Assembly: GCA_002286855.1 (NCBI GenBank)
Contig: NRSV01000003.1
Location: forward strand, 800,831 to 864,830
Direction: 5' to 3'
From: Bipolaris cookei
Taxonomy: Eukaryota; Ascomycota; Dothideomycetes; Pleosporales; Pleosporaceae
Length of the DNA stretch: 64,000 bases
Shown: piece after piece, positions 48,979-59,154 of the stretch
How positions within the stretch are numbered: the stretch's first letter is position 1
Layout: the number at the start of each line of letters is the position of its first letter
Notes under the pieces: model-generated
What the model saw: only the letters and a program-made list of their open reading frames with translations
Database searches by the model: none
What the model was told of the DNA's origin: nothing
Translations under genes and position numbers: made by a program

Positions 48979-50614
48979 ATGAGCAACGAGGCGGGAAAAA
49001 AGCGTATAGCCATTGTCGGCAGCGGCATATCTGGCCTGAGTGCCCTGTTTACCCTCCGCAATACCCAGCATGAGGTACATCTTTTTGAAAAAGAGGAGCG
49101 ACTGGGCGGCCACACAAATACGGTGATGTGGAAGCACAATGGCAAAAGCACGCCTGTTGACACTGGCTTCATCGTTTTGAACACGGCTACCTACCGTTCG
49201 TCTCTTCCCATACATCCCGCCACTCGAATCCAAGTTGACAGAAAATAGCAAACTTTATCAAATTTCTCTCCACTCTACGCGTAAAAACTGTGCCATCTCT
49301 AATGACTTTTGGCGTCTCTCGCGATGCAGGTTCCTTTGAATGGTCCGGGACATCGGGCAGTACGCTCTTCGCTCAGCCATCCAATGCACTCAAACTATCC
49401 TTTTGGCGCATGATCTTTGACATTGTCCGCTTCAACCAGTTTGCTCTCGACTTGCTGTCAATCACTCCAGGATCGCCAGCTGCCATCGCCGCCACCAAGA
49501 TGAGCATCGGAGAGTACCTGGACCAAGAGGGCTACTCGGACGCCTTTAGGGACGACTACTTGATCCCGATGACTGCATGCGTATGGAGCACTGGCGCCGA
49601 TAAATGCGCTCTGGAATTTCCAGCCTTGACGCTTGTGCGCTTCATGTGGAACCACCACCTCCTTAGCACTATCGCCGAAAGGCCGCCCTGGTTAACTGTC
49701 GAAGGCGGATCCAGCAAGTACATCGATGCTGTGCTGGAGCTAGCAGGCAATTGCGAAGGCCACCTTGGAACGCCTGTCCTGGCAGTGAAGAGTAAGAATC
49801 AGAAAGTCGAATTGACGCTGGGAGGAAAGGGAGAGGGCCAAACGGAGATCTTCGACGAGGTTGTGCTGGCTTGTCACGGAGATCAAGCAAGATGGATCCT
49901 AGGAGATGATGCAACCGAAAAGGAGAAGGAAATCCTAGACGCATTCGAAACAACACCCAATACTGCATATTTGCACTCTGACCTCTCAGTAAGTCTGCCG
50001 ACAGTAGGATAGGAAAAGTGACTGCTAACAATCTCTAGCTCATGCCCCAACGCCGCACTGCCTGGTCCGCATGGAACTATCTCACAACTTCTGCGTCCAA
50101 CCCACCCAAAAACCCAAACCTTGAGTCATCTTCCAGTGCTATTGCGTCCGTCTGCTTGACTTATGACATGAACACCCTCCAACACATCCCTCGAGAGACC
50201 TACTCGTCCGTGCTCGTGACTCTCAATCCACCCTCACCACCTTCTCCTACTCTCACCCAGGCAACATACCAGTACCGCCATCCCCTGTATAACTCGCGCA
50301 TGGTATTTGCACAAGATCGCCTTGATGAGATACAAGGCAAGCGAGGTATCTGGTACGCCGGCGCATGGACAGGCTACGGCTTTCATGAAGACGGATGCCG
50401 AAGTGGATTGCAGGTTGGAGAGATGCTTGGAGGGAAGGCGGGATGGGAAATTGTAGATGCAAAGTTTATGAGGGGCAGGAGGCCCGTCTTGGAATGGAAG
50501 GATTACGTTGTTCGGTTCGTTGTCACGCTGGTGCAGATGGGAATCAGTATTTTGGGTGGCTTGCTGGGGACTGAAAAGAGGATAACGAGCATTAGTCAGA
50601 AGAAGGTAGTGTAA
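48979..50614 (+). CDS. COG2907-type FAD/NAD(P)-binding amine-oxidase-like protein
   Basis: Three exons (48979-49195, 49249-49988, 50039-50614) give 510 residues. Intron 1 uses GTTCGT and AATAG; intron 2 uses GTAAGT and CTCTAG. The N-terminal Rossmann fingerprint reads RIAIVGSGISGLSALFTL, with LFEKEERLGGHTNTV completing the FAD site. The conserved PVDTGFIVLNTATYPNFIKF follows. Family-typical blocks are MTACVWSTG, EGGSSKYIDAV, EVVLACHGDQARWIL, LHSDLS/LMPQRRTAWSAWNY and the C-terminal YAGAWTGYGFHEDGCRSGL. In bacteria this family sits next to cyclopropane-fatty-acid synthases; the fungal substrate is unknown. A hydrophobic stretch (VVTLVQMGISILGGLLG) near the end may bind membrane. Confidence 0.9.
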
Positions 50615-51292
50615 ATGTTGTGTTCAGCGTAGAGGGTATCTGAGTTTGAGCGCTTCGAAGCAAATCCTCCTGACCATTGTATACTGCACGTCGTTGTCCA
50701 GGAAAGATTCTTATTTGATACCCATCTATGCAATCATTTCTCATGACTTCGGCTCCCTATGTTGAAATTTCACTATGTACTCCTAAAATTTCTTCCAAGA
50801 GCAAAATGTTGGAGGGCGAACAGAACTTCGCAATACATGCTCGCACTTGATCTTCTTGTGCGGCCTAATGAGATTGCAATAGTCGAGTGTATAGCACGAG
50901 CTACTATCTAAAGCTTCCAATATCTCATATTCATGTGAGTGGCTAGTGCTGGGTATCTAGTAATCGGCAATATATATACATTAAAAAGGCCAGTACACTC
51001 GCGGTTGGTGACGAAGGTACTGTAAACTCCTTTTTCGCTGCTTTGGAAAATAACAAAAAGGTACGGAGTCGCTCTCTACGCTTTATCGGTATATCGGTAG
51101 AGAGACTGGCTACACAATGATCTAGGAGTTTTGTTAGCATAAGCTCCTTATCAAATAGCAACGCCCACGGCAAAAAGCACGGGTGGCAAAGTTTGTTGCA
51201 TGGATGAGGATGAATAAGTCGATCTTGTCGCTCAAAGAGACATCAAGCTTCGACCCGCGGTCATGGCGACAAATGAACGATTCTACACGTGT

Positions 51293-51316
51293 ATGATGTT
51301 GCGAGAACAACATCAT
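51293..51316. repeat. Perfect 9-bp inverted repeat with 6-bp loop
   Basis: ATGATGTTG (51293-51301) and CAACATCAT (51308-51316) flank CGAGAA. It could be a hairpin in a transcript or a chance palindrome. Confidence 0.85.
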
Positions 51317-51388
51317 ATAATAATAGTAAGAATCTGAACCTTACATGACAGGCAGGCCCGTAGCATGAGGATCTCGACGCAGACTTAC

Positions 51389-51606
51389 TTTCTTTACATA
51401 AATTGTATACCCGATGCCAAATTTCCCTTGGTATGTCCCGGTCGCCACAGCACCGATTCTTGATCTTCCGTAGCGTTCGAAATAACGCGTCTTGTGATCG
51501 AGCATGTTCTTGCGCGTGTTTTGCCGTCGATTTGTCGTTTGATTTCCGAGTCCCAGCGGAGATACTGCTGGATGGCAGTGATGACGTGGGGCGGCATGAT
51601 TGGCAT
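51389..51606 (-). pseudogene. Small open frame with an apparent 2-bp frameshift (hypothetical)
   Basis: On the reverse strand a frame from the ATG at 51606 reads MPIMPPHVITAIQQYLRWDS and then EIKRQIDGKTR. It then continues far more naturally in another frame (NMLDHKTRYFERYGRSRIGA, then GKFGIGYTIYVKK), which ends exactly at a consensus donor GTAAGT at 51388. The switch coincides with CGCGC at 51512-51516; one CG unit fewer would join the two, and 218 nt would become 216 nt. This suggests a small gene inactivated by a CG insertion, a base-calling error, or coincidence. No family was recognised. The acceptor for the following intron is unclear; GCTAAC..CTCCTAG at about 51115-51140 is one candidate. 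Confidence 0.35.
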
Positions 51607-53150
51607 GGTACAATGCAGTTTATGGGTTTGAGAATATTGATGCTAATGATGTGTGTATGTATAAGTGTCTGATGAGTATGAAAAGCAAAGTGTTCAGTGT
51701 ACGATATGTACAGCACGGGAGTCTTTCGCTTCAAATATCTACACCATCTGGGGAGGCAGGAAGTCTTAGCGGTCTGGAGACGACATGGTACTCAGCTTCA
51801 CCCTGTCAGTTCAAGAAATAAGCGTACGCGGACGATAAGAGTCATCTTAACAAAGACATTATGAGTGTAAGGGATGCGCTGTGTAAGTTGAATGCGAAAC
51901 ACAGCGTTCTCATCGATTTCGCAGCGCCTCATGTTTTCAAGCATTCTGATTGGCATAGTATTGCGCTAGGATTATCAGATTGTGCAAAGTCTGATGCACA
52001 TGCGAACAGTGATGGTGGAGATGAGGCTGAGCGGTGAGTCTGATCACTGGCCTACTACCACGTGTACATGGGTCAACTATGCCGTTTCGGGACGAAAACA
52101 CTAAGCTCAAGTATGACGCTGTCGACCCCTTCATCACCAATCGTTTTGCACTCACTGTCAGCAAGTTTTACACAGCTGACCTTGTTTATCATTGTGACTG
52201 TATATTCTGCGCTGGCGTGTCGCGCTCGTTGACTCGTTATCGCAAAGAAGACTAGGAAGTCTTTGTTAATCTTCGGAGAGAACCAGGTAACCTCCAGCAG
52301 TTCTGAGTAAAAGTATTGTATATTGTTACATATTCTCCTTCCTGTTGAGTAGTTCACCGAAGCCTGAATCAAAATATAATAACGGGCAGTCTAGAATCGA
52401 TTCATGATCAATCCTACCAACACAGGCTTTTAGTGCGTTTTAATCACAACACAATCTCAATACTATCCTCAAACCAGCATTTCCATATCCTCCCCCGGTT
52501 CTTTTCATCACGACAACGTTTTCTTTTAGTGCTCATGTGATAGAGTCGCATCGTGAGTTGATGTTCACGACTGATTTACACACCACCTTCCTAGAGATAA
52601 GAAAGTATGGGAAGAACAAAGGAGGGGGAAAAAGGCAAATGGATAGATCCGATGAAGATCGTCATCTTGAAACAAGGCTGATCGGTGTCTTGCCATAACT
52701 CGATAATTTGCTTTTAGATCATTGCATCATAGCCCTGTCAGTATCGCGATATGGACACTTGCTTTTTGAGGCTACGTATGTGGGTATGTATGTATGTACG
52801 TAGATACTCTACCTACACGTATCCCATACATAAGCAAATAAATCAATGGAATGAATGCTTGAGCGCTTCTTACATAAGTAATAATGTGACGTGGCAATAG
52901 TAGATCTTTGTTTGAACTAAACACAGCAGTTACTCAATGGTCATTGGGATACTTGAGCACTAAAAAGAAGAGGGTCTATCCAAAGTTCCAAGTAACGTGA
53001 AGGGATGGAAGACCACATTCATCCCTGGCCATTCGCCAAATCCATTTAACTATGCCACTCTATTCTGATTGCCTGAGACTGGACCAGTAGTCGATTCAAG
53101 CTCACAATCTGAGGTTTTGACTGACTTCTCTGATATAGACGGCATAGCAA

Positions 53151-53182
53151 GTGTTACGGTAACCGCTGGGTTGCCGTAACAC
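53151..53182. repeat. 14-bp inverted repeat (13 of 14 matched), 4-bp loop
   Basis: GTGTTACGGTAACC, loop GCTG, GGTTGCCGTAACAC. The TG..CA ends and the TGTTACGG start resemble the edge of some fungal LTRs. A tentative LTR-like stretch would run from TG at 53152 to CA at 53353, but no matching 5-bp target duplication was found (GCAAG against GATAG). Confidence 0.6.
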
Positions 53183-53399
53183 CTAACAATCTGGTGCACG
53201 TTTCGCAGATGTCGAGTGCACTAGCGAGCACCTGGATTCTGCTACTGATTGGCTGATTGCTACCGAGGTACCACAAGTACGCTAGCCACCCATCATATAT
53301 TCTATTGACAAATCTCTGTCCTGTTTCATCACACAACGTCTTGAGTCTTCACAGATAGTGTACGTAGCAATCCACCAACGCTTCTCAAAGCTTTTGGAC

Positions 53400-54020
53400 T
53401 TATTCTCCCGGCATATTGTGACAGCAGGTATCGACTTTGGTAGCGAAAAGTTCATTCATGCTGTGTAGGATTGGTCGCCTGGTCGACGCAAGGGGCCTTC
53501 GTCTCGACGAGCAAATAGTGGGATGCGAGATCTTGCTTATTTTGATGAATGTTCTTTGTTGTGCTGGAAAAAATATTGGATTGAGTTCCGAAGGACACTT
53601 GTGTGTAGATGGCTCACGTGTTGGAATGACTACTCCATGCGCTTGCATATTGCTCTCATCAACAGCCCACGATGGGTCCCAGACATCGACTATCACAATG
53701 TGGAACTTGCTCAAAATGAGCTCGCGCCAAACCAACCGTCCGCTATCATGCAAGCTGTCCACGTACGCTGTGATGAGACCGCGCAGACTCAGATTCATCT
53801 CGTTGAAACAACGACCGTAGTGCCCTTGGTTGAGATAGAATTCTAAGATGCGCGCCAGCTCACTTTGGGCTCCGACTTGTGCTTGCTCGAGGTTGCCAAA
53901 GATTTCAATGTTATGTGCCATGGGCAAGGCATTGGGGTTGGAAATATCATTTGAGTAATGAAAGACTTGGAAGCCTAATTGTGGAGTACGGAAGTGCGAT
54001 ACAATACCGGAAAAGTCCAT
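53400..54020 (-). CDS. Orphan hypothetical protein
   Basis: Intronless open frame of 206 residues starting MDFSGIVSHFRTPQLGFQVF. The first about 140 residues look protein-like, with hydrophobic and charged alternation (NIEIFGNLEQAQVGAQSELA, RILEFYLNQGHYGRCFNEMN, WRELILSKFHIVIVDVWDP). After about residue 140 the composition becomes irregular (basic Ser/Arg-rich), so the true end may be earlier with an unrecognised intron. No family, signal peptide or membrane helix was recognised. It lies 47 bp from a tentative LTR-like element. It may be lineage-specific, decayed or spurious. Confidence 0.4.
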   Translation of the reverse strand: MDFSGIVSHFRTPQLGFQVFHYSNDISNPNALPMAHNIEIFGNLEQAQVGAQSELARILEFYLNQGHYGRCFNEMNLSLRGLITAYVDSLHDSGRLVWRELILSKFHIVIVDVWDPSWAVDESNMQAHGVVIPTREPSTHKCPSELNPIFFPAQQRTFIKISKISHPTICSSRRRPLASTRRPILHSMNELFATKVDTCCHNMPGE

Positions 54021-55707
54021 GAGGGTGACTGACGTGGAGCAGGTAGGATAGAGTGTCTATTGGGAAGCCGCAATATGAAGGCTGCTTGGAGCGGAAAGTA
54101 TTGGGTAACTGTCATGAGGCAAATGGTTTGTTCCAACCGTACTGTCCTCTCTTTGCGTGCATGGCTCTTGTTTGGTGCAATCTGGGATTGCATTTGGGAT
54201 TGCGTCGTTTCTAACATTCAGTATACAAAATTAGCTTCACCAACTATCTGCGTTTGCCAACCTGACACGGAAACTGAAGCGGGCTAGAAGGGCAGAGTTT
54301 GATCATTGGGCGCTGTGGATGGCGCAGCACTTATCAGGCATGTATGATACTGCTAGTGTGCTAATTGTTGCTGCGCCGTGGTACCTGCCTCAGGCTATCG
54401 CCAACTGCAGCTGCAAAGACCATGGCCTAGACGCAGCCCGAATCTAGGCCAGGGCTACAGGGGCAGTGCGAAGGCTCGTCTGCAAAGTCAACCTTTGCCT
54501 CTTGCCATGGTGCGCATGTGTCTACGTGTCATTGGTAAAGAGTACAATTAACTGTTAAGGAATCATCTCGCAACTACACCCCCCAAACGGAGCATTGCTT
54601 GCGGTGCGGTATGTTGGTGGAGTTTGTACGGCTGGGAGATGAAGGCATATGATTTGGATATAAAAGTGGTTAGCCGACGTATTTATCCGCATGCACAACG
54701 CGGGTGTGCCGCAGGGATGTTTGATTTTCCCCTGAGCGCCGCATTTTTTGGATCGAGGGCAAACATGGTTTTCTTTACAGAGATTTGTTTGTCAAGACAG
54801 GATGACCAGGGGTGTGTGCAGCGGTATGCATGCAACGGCCTTCAAGGAAGATGCGGCCGGCGATGGAGATTGCCAAATCGATGCAAAGTGGGTCCCCGGC
54901 TACCCACGATCGTGTTTGTTTTTGGAATTCGTATGGGGATGAGGAGCACACAAGTAACAGCGATGATGGCTTCAGTCGCTGATTTTGGATCTATGCCATG
55001 ATGGGCCAGGGTCCCGAAAGCCGCAGGACGTTACCCAAGAAAAAAGAAAAGTCAACGAGGATGCGGCGACGGGATGGAGGGTGCAGGCACAGAAGCTGGT
55101 GAAGGAAGCCATGGAACAGCTAGATGTACATTAGCGCATGTGCACCCATGGTCCAGTCGGCGAAGCAGAAGCGATTCACACTAGACGAAAACTTGACCCG
55201 AGACCGAGGGACTCACTAGTGGTAAGGGGACCAGCTGGTGTTCAACGGCATGAATAAGTGCAAGCTTCACTGGTGGGGAGAAGGTGGTAAATATACGAAA
55301 GCGAAAACTGATTGGGGATTGAGTGGCGTTGTACCAAAGTTTGCAGACCCAGACTTTAATAAGGCACGTGACGTGGGGATGAGGTGTCGGCCACATGTGG
55401 CGAGCCACGCGAAACCGTGAGAATGGTTCTGACGGGTGTCAGGGAACACGGCACGGCTCAGCCTTGGGAGATTCTGGTAACGTAATCGCATCCACTGTAC
55501 TGTCCAAGGCGGCAGACTTTGCCGTGAGAGAGTGGAGAAAAGGGGAAAGCTACCAAGAACGAAGAGATGGGTTTTGGAAGGTAGGTTAACTTTGTGCCGC
55601 TAGTTGGGAGACGCAATAGACCAACCAGCCCGCTTGCGGAAAGCGTCAGGAGCTGGTGTTGTCTCTGGCCTCGGCGGAAGCGGAGAGAGCGCCGCCACCA
55701 AGGCAGA

Positions 55708-55748
55708 GTATGTATGTATGTATGTATGGATGGATGGATGGATGGATG
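55708..55748. repeat. Tetranucleotide microsatellite (GTAT)n(GGAT)n
   Basis: Several GTAT units switch to several GGAT units without a gap, a compound microsatellite. It is the source of small spurious frames on both strands. Confidence 0.9.
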
Positions 55749-55912
55749 GTATGTTAGTATGTACAACGTACTTTGCTAGGTTGTGAAGATAGGTTACGTA
55801 TATGGCTACTGTATATGCAGTACATACATACATGTGTATGCATGTAGTATCTGTATTCGCACACATGGACAAGATAGTCGCAGGAACATGCATGGTGACG
55901 ATAGAGGCTGCT

Positions 55913-55950
55913 CTGATTGGCTGTAGGCACGTTACCTAACAGCCAATCAG
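55913..55950. promoter_or_regulatory. Perfect 12-bp inverted repeat carrying two opposed CCAAT boxes
   Basis: CTGATTGGCTGT (55913-55924) and ACAGCCAATCAG (55939-55950) are separated by 14 bp. Each arm contains a CCAAT box (55916-55920 inverted, 55943-55947 direct), the site of the HAP/NF-Y complex. It lies about 830 bp upstream of the RAX1-like start. Regulatory use is inferred. Confidence 0.6.
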
Positions 55951-56776
55951 CTTGCGAGGGTTGTCGGCTACTGAATGTGGCTGTCTGAAACAACGTCACT
56001 CTTCTTGACCACGGCTTGTCCACGGCTTGTCCACTGGCTTTTTTCGCCCTTTTCGCCCTTTTCGCTGCGCTTGCGAGCGTTGCGCCGGCGCGTTGCTTGT
56101 GGCTGCCGTCGCTGTCACAGCAGGCTCTGTCACATCTTCATTTCCCAACGTCGTCTGGTTATTTTTGTCACCAGCCAAGTTGTGTTGGGATCGACATACA
56201 TGTGTACGTATGTATACCAGGCGTCTTAGTGGTTACGAAGACTGTACGACCGCACATACTCTAATATAAGTATGTATGTAGTAACTGCTGCGAAAAGGCC
56301 CGAGAATCGCTAAATTAGCCACTAGTCATGGTGGCCATGTCTACTTGCTGTAGCTAGAGGACAAGGGCCCGGGCGATCGACACGGGTTCTGCCCACATAG
56401 CCGCTCCATCGTCGTCGCCAACATCGTGTCCCTGCACCGCTAGCTGGAGCCGTCGTGCAACCGTGCAAAACTGGTGGCTGCCTCAGCTGGCGTCCTGGTA
56501 GGCGGGACCTGTCCATGTCTGCGGGAAACTACCCCCCCCTGCTGGAATTCCGTGTTGACACTACTGCTACCTACTTTTCTCACTCTCCATTTGCATGCTT
56601 ACATATGTATGTAGATGCATACACCCGTACATATACTCCTCCCCCCCTCAGATCGTCCCGCCTGGCCCGCACAAACGCTCTTGGCCTCTGCCTCGCTTTT
56701 CTCCCCCTTCCCTTCCTTTTCATTACCCGCATTCACTCATACATACATACACCTCTCACATTGTCTCAGCTTCGCC

Positions 56777-58308
56777 ATGGTCTACTCCCTGTCGTATCGC
56801 CGACCAGGCCGTACCAGTGCTGCCGACAATGCCTCTGCCATCTCAAATGACACCAAGCGCGAGACAATTCGCGGATCAATCAAGTCCGGCTCAAGCGGCA
56901 TGTCCAATGGCATTCCCGAAGCCCTGTCTTTTGATAACATTGTCGCTGGTGGCACTTGCCCGGTACGTTTTGCCCATCGCACCTTCCTTTGTATACATGT
57001 GTGGTCCATCATACTGCTGCCCCGTTTCAACATTCATTCATCCTCTGCTCGACTGCACACTAACTTACATCATCAGCCTTGTACCGTTCGTGATTTCATG
57101 AACTTCCTCAAGTACATTGAGCTGTCTGCTGAGAATCTGCAATTCTTCCTCTGGCACCGTGACTACGTTAAGCGCTTCAATGCCCTACCAGAAAGCGAGA
57201 GGGTCTTGTCGCCTGAATGGACCGGTGAGACTAACAACGGCAATGACCCAAAGTCCAGCCCACAACTCTCTAGTACTGAAGCAGCAACCATCCTCCAAGG
57301 CACCGATTTCGCCACCGAAGGCCGCCGTGCTGAATCCGACAAGGCTGCTAGCGACCCTTTCCACACGCCGCCTCGCACCCCTAGCAGCTTCGACCAAACG
57401 GCTGCCGGCTCTCTGGACTTCAACAGTGATAGCAGGCCGGCTTTCAAGATTGATCATGCCCAGCGTGCTGCTGGTGCGTTTGATCATGCTGGCCTCAAAT
57501 GGAAACCACGTGAGTATAGCCTTTACTGATTCTTCTCTTTGTCTTTCTAGGATCCACTCGCTCATTTCCCACAGTCTCCATCCAGCCGTACCGAGAAGAG
57601 ATCAATCGCATCATCTCCATCTACATTGCCGACAATGGACCGCGCCAGCTAAACCTTTCATCCAAGGAGCACACTTCTTTGTTGCATGCTCTCCAAAACA
57701 CGACACATCCATCTGCCTTCAACGATGTTATCACGTCTGTCGAATGGTCGCTTCGTTGCCAGGCACATCCCAACTTTATTCGCTGGACCATCTGCAACGG
57801 TAACCGTCCCCGTGTCATCTTCGCACGCGGTCTCGGTATCGGCGGCATCGTCGCCGGTCTCGTTACTGCAATCGTCCTCACTCTTAGTGGTGCTAGCCGT
57901 GCGTGGCGTGTCATGTCGCTGATTGGTTTCCTCATCGGCATCGCCACCCTGATCGCAGCCTGGAAAGGCATGTGTGTGGTGCTTCACGGCATGCATCACC
58001 GACATCTCCGACCGTGGGAGCTTTTTGCATCCGAAGATGAACCACAGGCCGAAGAGATCAAATCTGAGTCTTCCCAGAGCCTGGAATCTCACGCATCCAG
58101 CAATTCTTACGAAGATGAGCCATGGGTTGCACGCTACGAAAAGCGCAACCTTGTTCGTAAGATCTTTGACCGTGAGGTCTGGATCCAGGAGCCTGCTCTT
58201 CGCCAGATTCAGGATACGATATTCGTCCAAGCCATTCTCGGTGCCCTTCTCATCTCTGGTGTGGCTGTCGGTATCTTTTGTGCTGTTCCCGAGGGCAACT
58301 TCTTCTGA
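56777..58308 (+). CDS. RGS-domain membrane protein, RAX1-like
   Basis: Three exons (56777-56962, 57077-57509, 57551-58308) give 458 residues. RAX1-type proteins join an N-terminal RGS fold to C-terminal membrane helices and act in bud-site or polarity marking in yeast. The RGS region is split: CTVRDFMNFLKYIELSAENL with QFFLWHRDYVKRF, a Ser/Thr-rich insert of about 100 residues, then VSIQPYREEINRIISIYIAD, then AFNDVITSVEWSLRCQAHPN. Membrane helices follow: GLGIGGIVAGLVTAIVLTLS, WRVMSLIGFLIGIATLIAAW and, near the end, IFVQAILGALLISGVAVGIF. The first intron is 114 nt and contains no in-frame stop, so retention would keep the frame and add 38 residues. Its branch (CTAAC) and acceptor (CATCAG) are good, and the spliced form gives GGTCPPCTVRDF. 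Confidence 0.9.
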
Positions 58309-59154
58309 GCGCAGCATACAGTTCCACGCCGCAACCTGCTCACCATCCCTTCTCTTGTTACGCCCTTTCCCTATTCGATATGAGTTCTTTTTGATACCCA
58401 GTTACCGCGTCTTGATCACCCAAATGTATCCGACATCATCTATTGAAGCTCCTTTGGTAGATGATGTGCAACGTCCCCTTTTTATTTCAAGCTATACTGT
58501 CGCGTAACCAAGGAGGCACAGCCGCGTAGTATAATATTTTACAGATTCTTACACAGTTCACATGACAAAACGTGCGAAAACAAAGATTAACGTTTATTTA
58601 AGCTTCTCCGAATAACAAAAGAAAAGTCACATGATTGTGTACCGATGCAAGGACACAGCTTAATAGCAGTCCGATGTAGTACCCTGTTTGCCTTGTGCCC
58701 ACCATCTACAAAAGTCTAGCCTTACCTGTCACTCCGAGCAGGTTCACTGGATGTATGTAGTATGTATGTATGTATGAAATGGTCTTGCTTACCGAATGGC
58801 CACGGTAAACGCATCAAGTGGTAGTAAACGTGGTCGCCGGCATGCGCCGCCGCCTTGGGGGCGGGGCCGGCGAAGCGAGCAAATGAGCGTGGGCAGACCA
58901 TAGGGTCCGCCGCGTATTGTAGCAGCCATGACCCACAATTCACACTGGGCCCTATGCGTCATCCAGCAGTGTTGAGCATCCGTCCAGCATGTCGGCTACT
59001 GCTGCGTTGTGCAACTCCTTTGTCTCCTCCACCTCCGCCCCCGTTGCTCTCCAGACTACCGCCCTCGTCTACGCTGCTGCACTCAGAATCAATGCACGCG
59101 GCAGGCGCCACTCTCACCTTGCTCGTCTGACCTCTCCTCTCACGTTCACCATTC
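58309..59154. other. Intergenic, about 0.85 kb
   Basis: The stretch contains the RAX1-like 3' UTR and the promoter of the 59155 gene. TATGTATG repeats occur at about 58753-58778. The last 150 bases are C/T-rich leader. Nothing else is visible. Confidence 0.5.

Larger units (their letters stand above)
50615..53399. other. Gene-poor region, about 2.8 kb, with one broken-looking ORF and inverted repeats
   Basis: Besides the frameshifted small frame at 51389-51606 and the inverted repeats at 51293-51316 and 53151-53182, no features are supported. The sequence is A/T-richer than the flanking genes. Short GTAT repeats occur at about 52784-52801. Confidence 0.5.
54021..56776. other. Gene-poor region, about 2.75 kb, upstream of the RAX1-like gene
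   Basis: No coding exon is supported. Present are a (GTAT)n(GGAT)n tract at about 55708-55748, scattered TACATACATG repeats (about 55818-55845), the paired CCAAT inverted repeat at 55913-55950, direct repeats of CACGGCTTGTC and TTTTCGCCC at about 56010-56065, and a pyrimidine-rich leader before 56777. Confidence 0.55.

Noticed and set aside
54624..55001. Open frame of 125 codons on the + strand.
   Set aside because: Cys/Arg/Met-rich random-looking sequence without splice sites or family match.
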